From the IMG/VR virus record IMGVR_UViG_3300018080_000082, positions 1-35,756 of that record: a DNA stretch of 35,756 nucleotides; one strand, written 5' to 3'. How positions within the stretch are numbered: the stretch's first letter is position 1; every line of letters begins with the position of its first letter. This stretch comes from a virus. The translations under genes and the position numbers were made by a program. Positions 24,056-31,336 of this stretch are shown here, one piece after another. Under the pieces are notes generated by a model. That model was not told where the DNA came from. It did no database searches and worked only from the letters and a program-made list of their open reading frames with translations.

Positions 24056-24225
24056 GGTGCCGCCTTGGCCTTGCCTTTGAGGTCTGCGTTCTCAGCCCCC
24101 AGCTTGTTGATGAGCTCGGCCTGGTCGAGCATATTGGCCTCGCGCCAGGCGCACTCTCGCCGGAGCTCCTTGATCAGACGCCACGGGTTGAGCAGGTGTT
24201 TAATCTTCAACGGTCGGTAGGTCAT
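24052..24225 (-). CDS. 57-aa basic helical protein
   Basis: The ATG overlaps the ASCH gene stop, and the stop overlaps the next start, so both ends are coupled. It begins MTYRPLKIKHLLNPWRLIKE and continues as a charged helix (ANMLDQAELINKLGAENADL) ending in a Lys/Ala-rich tail. The pattern suggests an amphipathic N-terminal segment plus a short coiled coil. Family not recognised. Confidence 0.55.
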   Translation of the reverse strand: MTYRPLKIKHLLNPWRLIKELRRECAWREANMLDQAELINKLGAENADLKGKAKAAP

Positions 24226-24842
24226 CGGGTTAACTCCTTTGGTTCAAAAGCGATGTTCCAGGCCCACGGGTTTGGATCCCAGCCGTAGCCGCGCTTGGCG
24301 TTGATGGAGTCCCAGAGGTCCCGGAACGCTTCAACGGGGGACGGGTGATCCTCTACGGCGGGTGCATAGGCGGCCAGGTCGATACCCTCCGACCATGCGT
24401 CTTGTGGGCTGATCTCCTGGATCCGCCCGGGGTAGGGGTCCTTGGTCATGGCGGGCTGGGCCCGGGACCAGACGCGGGGCATGTAGCGCGGCGGCAACGC
24501 CTTGACCTTGTAGGGCTGGCCGTCCGCCTTGGCCCAAGCCACATGCCGACCGTCCACCAACACGGGGTGATCGTCGGCCCTGAAGTAGGCCAGGCCGTCC
24601 TCGCCTCGGTAGGTCGGCTCGGTGATGACCAGCCGGATCCCGGCCCGGCGGCCGTAGGGGCAGTCTCCACCCCACCCGCAGTTCCACCCGTCGGCGTCAA
24701 AGGCCTCCCACCAGGCGGTCACCCCCTTGCGGATCTCCACGGTGGAGGCCGGTGGCTGGGGTATGATCACCCGGCGGGTCTGGCTCTTGATGCCGTCGAG
24801 GTAGGCCTTCATCATGGCCAAGCTGAAAGGTAGAGCTCTCAT
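24222..24842 (-). CDS. ASCH-domain protein
   Basis: With the ATG at 24842 the protein has 206 residues and begins MRALPFSLAMMKAYLDGIKS, followed by QTRRVIIPQP. This is the standard start of phage ASCH (PUA-like) proteins. Later hallmarks are RYMPRVWSRA, IQEISPQDAWSEGI and LWDSINAKRGYGWDPNPWAW. ASCH proteins are thought to bind RNA or modified nucleosides; the phage role is unclear. The longer frame upstream lies inside the previous gene and is not favoured. Confidence 0.88.
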   Translation of the reverse strand: MRALPFSLAMMKAYLDGIKSQTRRVIIPQPPASTVEIRKGVTAWWEAFDADGWNCGWGGDCPYGRRAGIRLVITEPTYRGEDGLAYFRADDHPVLVDGRHVAWAKADGQPYKVKALPPRYMPRVWSRAQPAMTKDPYPGRIQEISPQDAWSEGIDLAAYAPAVEDHPSPVEAFRDLWDSINAKRGYGWDPNPWAWNIAFEPKELTR

Positions 24843-24847
24843 CAGCC

Positions 24848-25546
24848 CTACTCCCACCCGGGGATGAGCCCGGCCTCGCCCATGGTGGTGGCCACCCGGA
24901 TGAAGCCCTTGAGGTGGGTCTTGATCTGGCACTCGTCATCCAGGTCCAGGGCGGTCTTGATATCCTCAACTTCTCCCTGGAGCAGCCGTCCGAACACGGT
25001 GGCGGTGTCCACCGGTGCGGGCATGGGCTCCACGTTGCCCGGTTTCGCGTTTACCTTGGTCCCTGCCATCTCTTCCGTTCCCTTCCTGGCGGCGGCTTTC
25101 TTCGCCGCGTTCCTCATCCTGGTTTCCGCTGCCTTGCGGCCGCTGTCGGTCATGCAGGCCCTGCACTTGCCCATGTAGTAGCCGGCCTTGGTCTTTACCT
25201 GGGGGCCTCGTCCGCACTTGCAAGGCGGGGCCTCTTCCTTGGGCTCGACGGCATACTTTTCATGGTCGAGCTCGTGCTTGGGTTCCGGATTCGGCTGAAC
25301 CGGAGGTGGAGCAGGTGCCTTGCGGCCGTGGTTGGGGTTCGCCCGAGGCGGTAGGCCCTCATCAAGGGGCACAGCGTCCTCGCAGCCGATGCAGGCCCGG
25401 AGCGCGTACTCCGCTCCCCACTTGCCCGATTTCTCTCTCTTGAGTGCCCGCCGCTGCCTGTCTACACACCCGGCCCGGGTCATCTTCACCGCGCCCGGGC
25501 CCTGCCGGGTACATATGAAATCTGCCCTGTCCATGAGATCGTCCAT
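24848..25546 (-). CDS. Cys-rich protein of the early region
   Basis: This 232-aa protein has an N-terminal CysX-rich part (DFICTRQGPG, ALRACIGCEDAVP), a Pro-rich linker, a likely zinc-binding segment (CKCGRGPQVKTK..GKCRACM, about residues 109-131), a basic Ala/Lys helix and a C-terminal domain (VFGRLLQGEVEDIKTALDLD). Similar mixed-module proteins occur in early regions of Desulfo-type prophages, but I cannot name a family. It is co-transcribed with SSB and the ASCH gene. Confidence 0.6.
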   Translation of the reverse strand: MDDLMDRADFICTRQGPGAVKMTRAGCVDRQRRALKREKSGKWGAEYALRACIGCEDAVPLDEGLPPRANPNHGRKAPAPPPVQPNPEPKHELDHEKYAVEPKEEAPPCKCGRGPQVKTKAGYYMGKCRACMTDSGRKAAETRMRNAAKKAAARKGTEEMAGTKVNAKPGNVEPMPAPVDTATVFGRLLQGEVEDIKTALDLDDECQIKTHLKGFIRVATTMGEAGLIPGWE

Positions 25547-25566
25547 GTGTAGATCCTCCTCTCGGG

Positions 25567-25980
25567 TTAGAACGGCAGATCGTCATCCGGCGGGGCCGAG
25601 GCCGGGGCCTGCTGCCCATAGCCTCCTTGCTGCGCCGGCGGGGCGTAGCCGCCCTGTCCGCCCTGGTTCTTCTTGCTGGGCCAGATCCGGGCCACGTCGA
25701 ACACCACCTCGGTGATGTAGTGGTCCTGGCCGTCCTTCTGGTATTTCCGGGTGCGGATCTCGCCCCAGAGTTTGATCAAATCCCCGGTTTGAGCCTTGGC
25801 GATGTACTCGGCCATGGTTCCCCAAACGGTGACGTTGTGGCCCTGGGTGTATTCTTGGCCGTTCGCCCCCTTTTTCGAGGTCAGAACCCGGCAGTTGCAG
25901 ACGGCGCTGTTGTTGACGGCTTTCAGTTCCGGATCCTTGGCCAGCCGGCCGCAGAGGAGGGCGATGTTGGTGTCAGCCAT
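25567..25980 (-). CDS. ssb: Single-stranded DNA-binding protein
   Basis: This 137-aa SSB has an N-terminal OB fold (NIALLCGRLAKDPELKAVNN; VTVWGTMAEYIAKAQTGDLI; EIRTRKYQKDGQDHYITEVV), a Gly/Gln/Pro-rich flexible linker and the acidic tip DDDLPF, which in bacterial SSBs recruits replication and repair partners. It would protect ssDNA in phage replication and recombination. It is slightly short, as in many phage SSBs. Confidence 0.95.
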   Translation of the reverse strand: MADTNIALLCGRLAKDPELKAVNNSAVCNCRVLTSKKGANGQEYTQGHNVTVWGTMAEYIAKAQTGDLIKLWGEIRTRKYQKDGQDHYITEVVFDVARIWPSKKNQGGQGGYAPPAQQGGYGQQAPASAPPDDDLPF

Positions 25981-26383
25981 TGGTACCTCCGTCGATGGGC
26001 ATGGGGAGCTGTCCGCCGGGGAACACCCACAGCCAGTAAAAATTAAATTGATCGATTAGCTGGTCCTCGGCCGGGAAGTATTGCACCGCCCAGGTGTTGG
26101 GACCGAAGACCTCGTTCTTGACCCGCTGAAGGGTAGCCCAGGAGATGGGGGTATCGTCCCACTTTTGGACCATGGCCCGGATCGCCAGGCCGGCGTCCGT
26201 CAAGGCCTCGTCTGCCACCTGGACTACGACCTTGTTGTTGGCATAAATCCGGGTGCACCACGGCGGCTGGGCCATCCTCTGCTCTGCGGTCATCTCCTCA
26301 AAACGCAGGAGTTTGATCGGCTCCCAAGGGCCTTTCATCCGGCGCCGGGCTGCGCTTTTTCTGATCGCGTTCTGCCTAGCCAT
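25973..26383 (-). CDS. DUF7694-like phage protein
   Basis: The ATG at 26383, with AAGGGGG 5 nt upstream, gives 136 residues; a GTG five codons earlier is less likely. After a basic start (MARQNAIRKSAARRRMKGPW), the protein has YANNKVVVQV, LAIRAMVQKWDDTPISWATL and QRVKNEVFGPNTWAVQYFPA, a pattern of phage proteins often found near ssb. The function of the family is unknown. It overlaps ssb by 8 bases. Confidence 0.65.
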   Translation of the reverse strand: MARQNAIRKSAARRRMKGPWEPIKLLRFEEMTAEQRMAQPPWCTRIYANNKVVVQVADEALTDAGLAIRAMVQKWDDTPISWATLQRVKNEVFGPNTWAVQYFPAEDQLIDQFNFYWLWVFPGGQLPMPIDGGTNG

Positions 26384-26394
26384 TCGATCCCCCT

Positions 26395-26928
26395 TCACAT
26401 GTCAAAGCTGCCGGCCACGCGGCCGACCATCTCGTCGATCGGTACAAGCTTCTTCATCGCCCGCTCGGCGTACATGCCGGCCGGCAAGGTGAAGCCCTTG
26501 TCAAGAAACCCCTTCAGGTTGCCCAGGGCCGGGTGGTCACCGGCGCACAGCCGGCGGGTCGCGGCGCAACGGTCGCAGAAGGCTATGGCCTCGTAGGGCG
26601 GGAAGCCCTCCCGCTCCACCGGCTTGACCAGGAACAGGTAGCCGTTGAGGCATCCAGGAGCGTCGCACTGGATCTTCTCCTCACGGGCCCGGCGGTTGGG
26701 GTTGGCATCCAGCCATTGGCCCCACCAAAACCTGGTTGCCTTGGGCACGTTCCGAGGCATGCTGTCCTGCTTTTCCATGATCTTGTCGCGGATCCAGTCC
26801 AGGGCCTCGGCCGGAACCCAGTGGACCATGCGGTACCAGAGCTCGATCCGCCGCTCGGAAAAGGTACGGGTCATGCCGAAGTAGTCGGCCAGGTCCTGGC
26901 AGTAGTCGGCCCATTCGATCATGGTCAT
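26395..26928 (-). CDS. Early-region protein with zinc-type motif, possible helicase loader partner
   Basis: This 177-aa protein starts in an ATGA overlap with the replication initiator gene. The first 80 residues are helical (EWADYCQDLADYFGMTRTFS; YRMVHWVPAEALDWIRDKIM). Residues about 90-130 contain CDAPGC...CDRCAATRRLC, a likely zinc site. It is placed like a P-type helicase loader after an O-type initiator, but no ATPase motif is visible. Function inferred from order only. Confidence 0.6.
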   Translation of the reverse strand: MTMIEWADYCQDLADYFGMTRTFSERRIELWYRMVHWVPAEALDWIRDKIMEKQDSMPRNVPKATRFWWGQWLDANPNRRAREEKIQCDAPGCLNGYLFLVKPVEREGFPPYEAIAFCDRCAATRRLCAGDHPALGNLKGFLDKGFTLPAGMYAERAMKKLVPIDEMVGRVAGSFDM

Positions 26929-27743
26929 GACTCAGCCCTCCCTTTTCTCCTGAAGGCCTCGAAGGGATCCGCCGCGTCCTCCACTTCGTCCTCCCACCTC
27001 CGTTGATTCAGCCAGGTAGCTGGATGGGGCCGATACCTCCCCTCGTCGCGCTGCCAGTCGTCGGACGCAGCCTGTCGCTTTGTCGCCTCGATCATCGTGG
27101 CGAGAAGCCGCTCGTCCGGGTCGATCGCCCTGAAAGCCTTCTCTGCGGCCCCCTTGCCCACCCGCTTGGGGTAGGCGCTCCAAAACCGGTCGAACCTGTC
27201 GCGCTGGGCCTTGGTCAGGGGGTCTTTGGTTTTGGCCTTTGAAGGCGATGCTTTTGTGGCAGTCACACCCCCCCCGCAGGGGGGGCTAGGGGGGGTCTTA
27301 GAGGGTACTTTAGTACCCGAAGATGAAGATGAAGATGAAGAAGGGACCGTTACTTCAGCGTTACGCGCCTCTTCTGCTGCCTTTTTCTCGCGGTATCTTT
27401 GCACCCTTTTATTTGTGTTTTCGCGCTCTTGCTGTTCTCGGTACATCCGCCGATTCCTGACCGTTACTTCGCTGTTACAATCCGTTACATTTGCGTTACA
27501 TGTAACGCTGGCGAACCCTAATGACTGCGCTTCGGAAATGAACAAATCGAACTCCTTCGGAGTCGCATTTAGAAGCCGGGCAAGGGCCCCAACCGAGGCT
27601 TTCAGTTCCCCCCGCACGGGGGCCTCCCACATGTAGCAAAGGGCGTTGATCCAGATGCCCCGGCTGCTGGCGCTGGCCGCCTGCAATGCCGGATCGCTCA
27701 GCCAGTCGCGGACGTAAAACTGAAATGCAGGCTGCTTACCCAT
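26925..27743 (-). CDS. Replication initiator (lambda O-like organisation)
   Basis: This 272-aa protein has an N-terminal winged-helix-like domain (FQFYVRDWLSDPALQAASAS; GIWINALCYMWEAPV), a basic helix and low-complexity Ser and Pro linker (residues 125-180), and a C-terminal domain with RFWSAYPKRVGKGAAEKAFR and RYRPHPATWLNQRRWEDEV, common in phage replication proteins. Phased GTTAC repeats lie inside the gene, as lambda ori lies in O. It would bind these repeats and load the host helicase. Confidence 0.8.
   Translation of the reverse strand: MGKQPAFQFYVRDWLSDPALQAASASSRGIWINALCYMWEAPVRGELKASVGALARLLNATPKEFDLFISEAQSLGFASVTCNANVTDCNSEVTVRNRRMYREQQERENTNKRVQRYREKKAAEEARNAEVTVPSSSSSSSSGTKVPSKTPPSPPCGGGVTATKASPSKAKTKDPLTKAQRDRFDRFWSAYPKRVGKGAAEKAFRAIDPDERLLATMIEATKRQAASDDWQRDEGRYRPHPATWLNQRRWEDEVEDAADPFEAFRRKGRAES
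27268..27507. other. Candidate replication origin with GTTAC iterons
   Basis: GTTAC occurs at 27463, 27474, 27484 and 27495 (steps of 11, 10 and 11), with an inverted copy at 27502-27506 forming the palindrome CGTTACATGTAACG (27494-27507). A second cluster is at 27349 and 27360 (step 11). GACCGTTACTTC is identical at 27345-27356 and 27459-27470. Between lies a less GC-rich stretch with T runs. A palindrome (27303-27318) and C8/G7 runs (27268-27285) flank it. The pattern matches an iteron origin inside an initiator gene. Confidence 0.6.
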
Positions 27744-27746
27744 GGC

Positions 27747-28643
27747 CTAATACAGTGCTCCCGGGCCGGCCTTGATCTGGCCGTCCTCGGCCGGCGGCTC
27801 GAACCGATCCTTCAGCCCCAGATAGCACTCCAGATGCCCCCGCAGTATCCAGTGCCAGCCATCCCAGGCACAAATTTCATCTGCCTCATCCCGGGTAGGA
27901 AGCTCTTTGAGATCATCCCAGCACCGATCACCCAAAATGGCCTCGCGCCACTTTTTTAGAGGCGGCATCGCCGCCCAGTATTGCCGCCAAAACGGCAGCA
28001 ACCCAGTGGATATCCACTCACCCGAGATGGCGAATTGGAACGAAAAAACGTACTCGCCGGCCCCGATAAACCCGCCGGCCTCGATGGACCAGCCGGCCTC
28101 GATGAACCCGCCGGCCTTGATGAACCCGCCGGCCTCGATGAACCCGCCGGCCTTGATGGACCCGCCGGCCTTGATGGACCAGCCGGCCTTGATGGACCAG
28201 CCGGCCTTGATGAACTCGCCGGCCTTGATGAACTCGCCGGCCTTGATGGACCCGCCGCCCTTGATGGACCAGCCCGCCTCGATGAACCCACCGGCCTCGA
28301 TGAACCGGCCGGCCTTCATGAACCCGCCGGCCTCGATGAACCCGCCGGCCTTGATGGCCCCGCCGGCCTTGATGGACCAGCCGGCCTCGATGAACCCGCC
28401 GGCCTCGATGAACCCGCCGGCCCCGATAAACCCGCCGGCCTTGATGGACCCGCCGGCCTCGATGAACCCGCCGGCCTCGATGAACTCGCCGGCCTCGATG
28501 GACAGGGAGCCCTTCACAGTCAAGGACGTTTTTATGTTGAAAGAACACCCAATTTCCAGGTGCCCGTCGATTACATATCGCCCCTCATCCTCGCGATAAT
28601 ATTTGTCCAGGTCTTCTGGTTTGTTTATTTGAACCTTTTCCAT
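27747..28643 (-). CDS. Hexapeptide-repeat protein (predicted beta-helix)
   Basis: This 298-aa protein begins with a polar region (VQINKPEDLDKYYREDEGRY), then degenerate repeats, then 25 hexapeptides at residues 48-197 of the form [S/F]-I-[K/E]-A-G-[G/W/E], as in SIKAGG and FIEAGW. Such repeats should wind into a left-handed or similar parallel beta-helix. The C-terminal 100 residues are a separate Trp-rich domain (WISTGLLPFWRQYWAAMPPL; CAWDGWHWILRGHLECYLGL). AAGGGG lies 7 nt before the ATG. It sits between the initiator and DUF1937 genes. Function unknown. Confidence 0.8.
   Translation of the reverse strand: MEKVQINKPEDLDKYYREDEGRYVIDGHLEIGCSFNIKTSLTVKGSLSIEAGEFIEAGGFIEAGGSIKAGGFIGAGGFIEAGGFIEAGWSIKAGGAIKAGGFIEAGGFMKAGRFIEAGGFIEAGWSIKGGGSIKAGEFIKAGEFIKAGWSIKAGWSIKAGGSIKAGGFIEAGGFIKAGGFIEAGWSIEAGGFIGAGEYVFSFQFAISGEWISTGLLPFWRQYWAAMPPLKKWREAILGDRCWDDLKELPTRDEADEICAWDGWHWILRGHLECYLGLKDRFEPPAEDGQIKAGPGALY
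28053..28502 (-). repeat. 18-bp tandem repeat array, 25 units
   Basis: The 450-bp block consists of 25 in-frame 18-bp units resembling gatgaacccgccggcctc (+ strand) with few substitutions. Because the period is a multiple of three, long open frames appear in other frames and on the opposite strand; these are shadows. The array could expand or contract without a frameshift. Confidence 0.95.
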
Positions 28644-28844
28644 CGTCGTTCCCCTTCAGTTTGTGGAGCACAAAACCCGGTTTCATGCGACACAAACGTT
28701 TTTGCTTATCGTCCGTGCTACTCAAAAGTTGGCAGCGGGCCGGTCCCTTCCCGGCCAGGAGATCAGCCGGCAATTATGTAGTCCGGCAATATACTCAGGG
28801 ACTTCTCCCCGCCAGCCCTCTAACTGGTCCAGCGCTGCCGAGGT
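28644..28844. other. Gene-free gap upstream of the hexapeptide-repeat gene
   Basis: This 201-bp gap is larger than others in the early array. It has a perfect hairpin GGCCGG-7 nt-CCGGCC at 28738-28756 without an adjacent U run, and CCGGCAAT twice, 16 bp apart (about 28768-28791). The sequence is richer in A/T than its neighbours. No convincing promoter was found. It may hold regulation specific to the repeat-protein gene. Confidence 0.35.
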
Positions 28845-29234
28845 TCATGCGGCCATCTCCTTGACCACCTGCCGCCAGAGGGTCTCGACCTCTTCCATGG
28901 TGATGAACTTGGTGGTTAGGCCGATATGCTTGGCGTAGGCGATCTCGGCCAGGACGCCCTCGCTCTTGTCCCAGCCGTCGATCTGCAGGATCATCAACCC
29001 GCACGAGCCCTTGATCTTGGCCTTGTTGGTCTGCCACCAGGTCGCGTGGTCGGTCCGGATCCCTAACACCACCTTGCTGAGAGCATGGCCCTCGACTATT
29101 GGGCTATGGGTGGGGGTGCCGCTGAGGCAGAGAGCCGCAGCCGCCAGGGCCGCGCACCTGAACCGTTCCTCCCGCTCCCTGGGCCAGCGGCTGGTGTACG
29201 GGCTGGCCAGGTACCAGTAACCTTGCTTATCCAC
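28845..29234 (-). CDS. DUF1937 protein
   Basis: The GTG at 29234, preceded by AGGAGG at good spacing and overlapping the previous stop, gives 129 residues. The pattern YWYLASPYTSRW, SPIVEGHALS and CGLMILQIDGWDKSEGVLAE is that of DUF1937, a fold related to nucleoside 2-deoxyribosyltransferases. Phage copies are common near recombination genes. A nucleotide-processing role is inferred from the fold relation. The longer upstream frame is Arg/Pro-rich shadow coding. Confidence 0.85.
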   Translation of the reverse strand: MDKQGYWYLASPYTSRWPREREERFRCAALAAAALCLSGTPTHSPIVEGHALSKVVLGIRTDHATWWQTNKAKIKGSCGLMILQIDGWDKSEGVLAEIAYAKHIGLTTKFITMEEVETLWRQVVKEMAA

Positions 29235-29751
29235 CGGCCGCCTCCTTCCCGCGCAAAGGGACCACCTTGTCGCTCTTGGCCTCGAGCTCGGCCTCCCAGG
29301 CCTTGTCGGGATCCTCGCCGGCCTCCTCGGCCTCGGCCCGGATCCACTCTTCCCACTCCGCCTCAAGCCGCTCCTGGTTGAGCTCGGCCAGGGTCTTGGT
29401 GGGCTCGAACTCTAGTCCCTGTTGGCGCTCGTTTGGGGTCATGGGCCGGGAGGAGATCACCTCGGCGGTGTCCAGTCGAACGATGTAGACTATGCCCTCG
29501 TTGTAGTTGAAGACCTGCTCACACTTGACCTCGCGGGGAAGCGTGCCGCGCCTTAGAACCTTTCGGCACTCGATCATAATGTCGTTCTGCTCGGAGATGC
29601 TGCCCGCGATCTGCTTGGATACGGCCTTCTTCTCTTCCTCGAGCTCGTTGACGCGATCCATGGCCTTGAGCAGATTTTGAAGATGTTCATGCCGCTCCTT
29701 GTCGGTCAGGACGACCGGGAGCTCCTTGAAAAGTTCATGCCTGGTTATCAT
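29227..29751 (-). CDS. Coiled-coil early protein
   Basis: This 174-aa protein has an N-terminal helical region (LQNLLKAMDRVNELEEEKKA; VSKQIAGSISEQNDIMIECR) of coiled-coil type, a central beta part (QVFNYNEGIVYIVRLDTAEV; SSRPMTPNERQ) and an acidic helical C-terminus. It lies between the RusA and DUF1937 genes. Similar proteins occur in phage recombination cassettes without assigned function. I do not recognise a named family. Confidence 0.65.
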   Translation of the reverse strand: MITRHELFKELPVVLTDKERHEHLQNLLKAMDRVNELEEEKKAVSKQIAGSISEQNDIMIECRKVLRRGTLPREVKCEQVFNYNEGIVYIVRLDTAEVISSRPMTPNERQQGLEFEPTKTLAELNQERLEAEWEEWIRAEAEEAGEDPDKAWEAELEAKSDKVVPLRGKEAAGG

Positions 29752-29766
29752 TCCTTGGCCTCCCGG

Positions 29767-30423
29767 CTAACCGAGATCACGGTGTCCGGCACTGGAGCCC
29801 AGACCAGCCGCCGCGCGGGTTCCCGCCTTGGGGGGGATTACAATATCTTGTGGCCCTGTGAGCTCGGGCGGCCACAACATGTTGGGGTTCGCCATCATTG
29901 AGCGGCCCTGGCGGCATCGAACTCGGCCATGTGGATCCTCGGCGTAGAATTTGTTGGCAAAGATCTGGACAACCCGGCTGTCGTCTACATAGACAAGCTC
30001 GTTGCAAACGTCCTTGATGAACTTCACCAGGTTGTCCAGGTCGGGTTTCTTGGTGTGGTGGATCTCACCGGCCAGCATGGCCGCCCGGGCCTTCTTCGAC
30101 GTGCTCTTGGGGATCGGCATGCCAAAGCGAAGGGCCAGCATTACCGGGCAGTCCAGAGGCTTCCAAAGCCATTGCTCCTTAAGGTCGTGAAGGAGCCGGC
30201 CCTCCTCGGTCTCCTGGGTGTTGATCGAGGCGATGTAGGTCTTGCCCCCCTTGCCCGGGCGCCGTGCGAACTTCGGCCGCTTTTTGGCTATGGGCTTGCC
30301 CCACACGGTCATGTTGACGGTGGAAAGGGCGGACCCCGGCCCTTTGACGGCGCAAGGGGGGGCGCACCGCTCCGGGCCGGGATCCGCAAGGTTGAGAGGG
30401 TGGTTGGGGGGATTAGGACTCAT
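29767..30423 (-). CDS. RusA-family Holliday junction resolvase
   Basis: This protein would cut four-way DNA junctions formed during phage recombination. The RusA core is visible: MTVWGKPIAKKRPKFARRPG, then KKPDLDNLVKFIKDVCNELV and YVDDSRVVQIFANKFYAEDP, with conserved Asp residues in DLDN and VDD. The chosen ATG overlaps the upstream stop; an internal ATG at about codon 38 matches the domain start better but lacks a ribosome binding site. A roughly 50-residue C-terminal extension is atypical. Confidence 0.87.
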   Translation of the reverse strand: MSPNPPNHPLNLADPGPERCAPPCAVKGPGSALSTVNMTVWGKPIAKKRPKFARRPGKGGKTYIASINTQETEEGRLLHDLKEQWLWKPLDCPVMLALRFGMPIPKSTSKKARAAMLAGEIHHTKKPDLDNLVKFIKDVCNELVYVDDSRVVQIFANKFYAEDPHGRVRCRQGRSMMANPNMLWPPELTGPQDIVIPPKAGTRAAAGLGSSAGHRDLG

Positions 30424-31336
30424 CGGACGCACCGTCCAGGGGGAGGCTGCCGTCCGTCTTTTTCTTGCCGCCGGCCTTGGGCTTCGCCGATTCCTGCTTG
30501 GCCTTCAGGTCCTGCTTGAGCTTCTCGGCCTGGTCCTTGGTGGCCGAGCCGGTCACGTCAAACCAGTCATCGCGCTTTGACATGCCGTCACGCAGGGAGT
30601 TGTAGATCTTCCGAAGATCCACGAGCTCGGACCCGGAGAGGGCCTGTAGGTTGTGGCCCAGGCGCTCCTCGATCATGCCCGTGTCCACACCGTAGGTCTT
30701 GAAGGCCTCCACGATCTTGAGGGCCCGGTCGGCCAAGGGCTCATCAGAGGCGCCGGCCAGGGTTTGGTCGATCTGCTCCATGGCCTTGTCAACAACGTGG
30801 CCGGGAATAACGGCCAGGATGCATGCCCGGAGCCGTCGGCTACCCTGGTTGGCGGTGAGCTCGTAGATATCGCGTGGATCTCCGCCGCTCAGGTCGGTGT
30901 TGCCGTGCTGCTTGCTGTAGCGCACATGGGGAACCTGGAAAGTGCGGGTGATCCGGGTGTTGGTCTCCAGGTCCCATGCGTATGCCATCATCTCGGAGTA
31001 GCCGCGGGCCCGGGTGAGCTCGATGATCCCGGCGTCGATGTTCCCCCATTTCTGGGCCAGGACCTCGGCCAGCCGGATAGAGGGCCCCTGGATCCTGGTG
31101 CCGCCCCGCGGGTAAGAGTAAATGGCCGACTCCGCTAGGCGTCGGCGTTGGCATTCGTTGATGATCGCGGACATTGCCGCTGTCTCGTGCCGTGGGAATT
31201 GCTTGGCCATGACCATAGAGGCCTGGACCTCGGTCATGGCCCGGGACTGCTCAACGGCAACATTGGCGGCCGGGGGTTGGTGACCACTCTCGGCCGGCAT
31301 GATTTCCCCGTTCTGGGGCACCGGAACGTTACTCAT
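30413..31336 (-). CDS. Putative single-strand annealing / recombination protein
   Basis: This 307-aa protein belongs to a widespread phage family: ARQFPR-like AKQFPRHETAAMSAIINECQ, SYPRGGTRIQGPSIRLAEVL, YAWDLETNTRITRTFQVPHV, and NQGSRRLRACILAVIPGHVV. The C-terminus is Lys-rich and disordered. It overlaps a YqaJ exonuclease gene, the usual partner of an annealing protein, so a Red-beta or RecT-like role is likely. I rely on gene pairing for function. Confidence 0.75.
   Translation of the reverse strand: MSNVPVPQNGEIMPAESGHQPPAANVAVEQSRAMTEVQASMVMAKQFPRHETAAMSAIINECQRRRLAESAIYSYPRGGTRIQGPSIRLAEVLAQKWGNIDAGIIELTRARGYSEMMAYAWDLETNTRITRTFQVPHVRYSKQHGNTDLSGGDPRDIYELTANQGSRRLRACILAVIPGHVVDKAMEQIDQTLAGASDEPLADRALKIVEAFKTYGVDTGMIEERLGHNLQALSGSELVDLRKIYNSLRDGMSKRDDWFDVTGSATKDQAEKLKQDLKAKQESAKPKAGGKKKTDGSLPLDGASDES

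Noticed and set aside
28053-28502. CRISPR array
   Set aside because: The units are contiguous 18-bp repeats without spacers, and are in-frame codons of a protein.
27981-28781. Plus-strand Pro/Ala/Gly/Leu-repeat protein
   Set aside because: It is the mirror of the 18-bp array. It has no ribosome binding site and opposes the operon.
28795-28848. 16-aa peptide starting in the DUF1937 stop
   Set aside because: ATGA overlap exists, but there is no ribosome binding site and the composition is uninformative.
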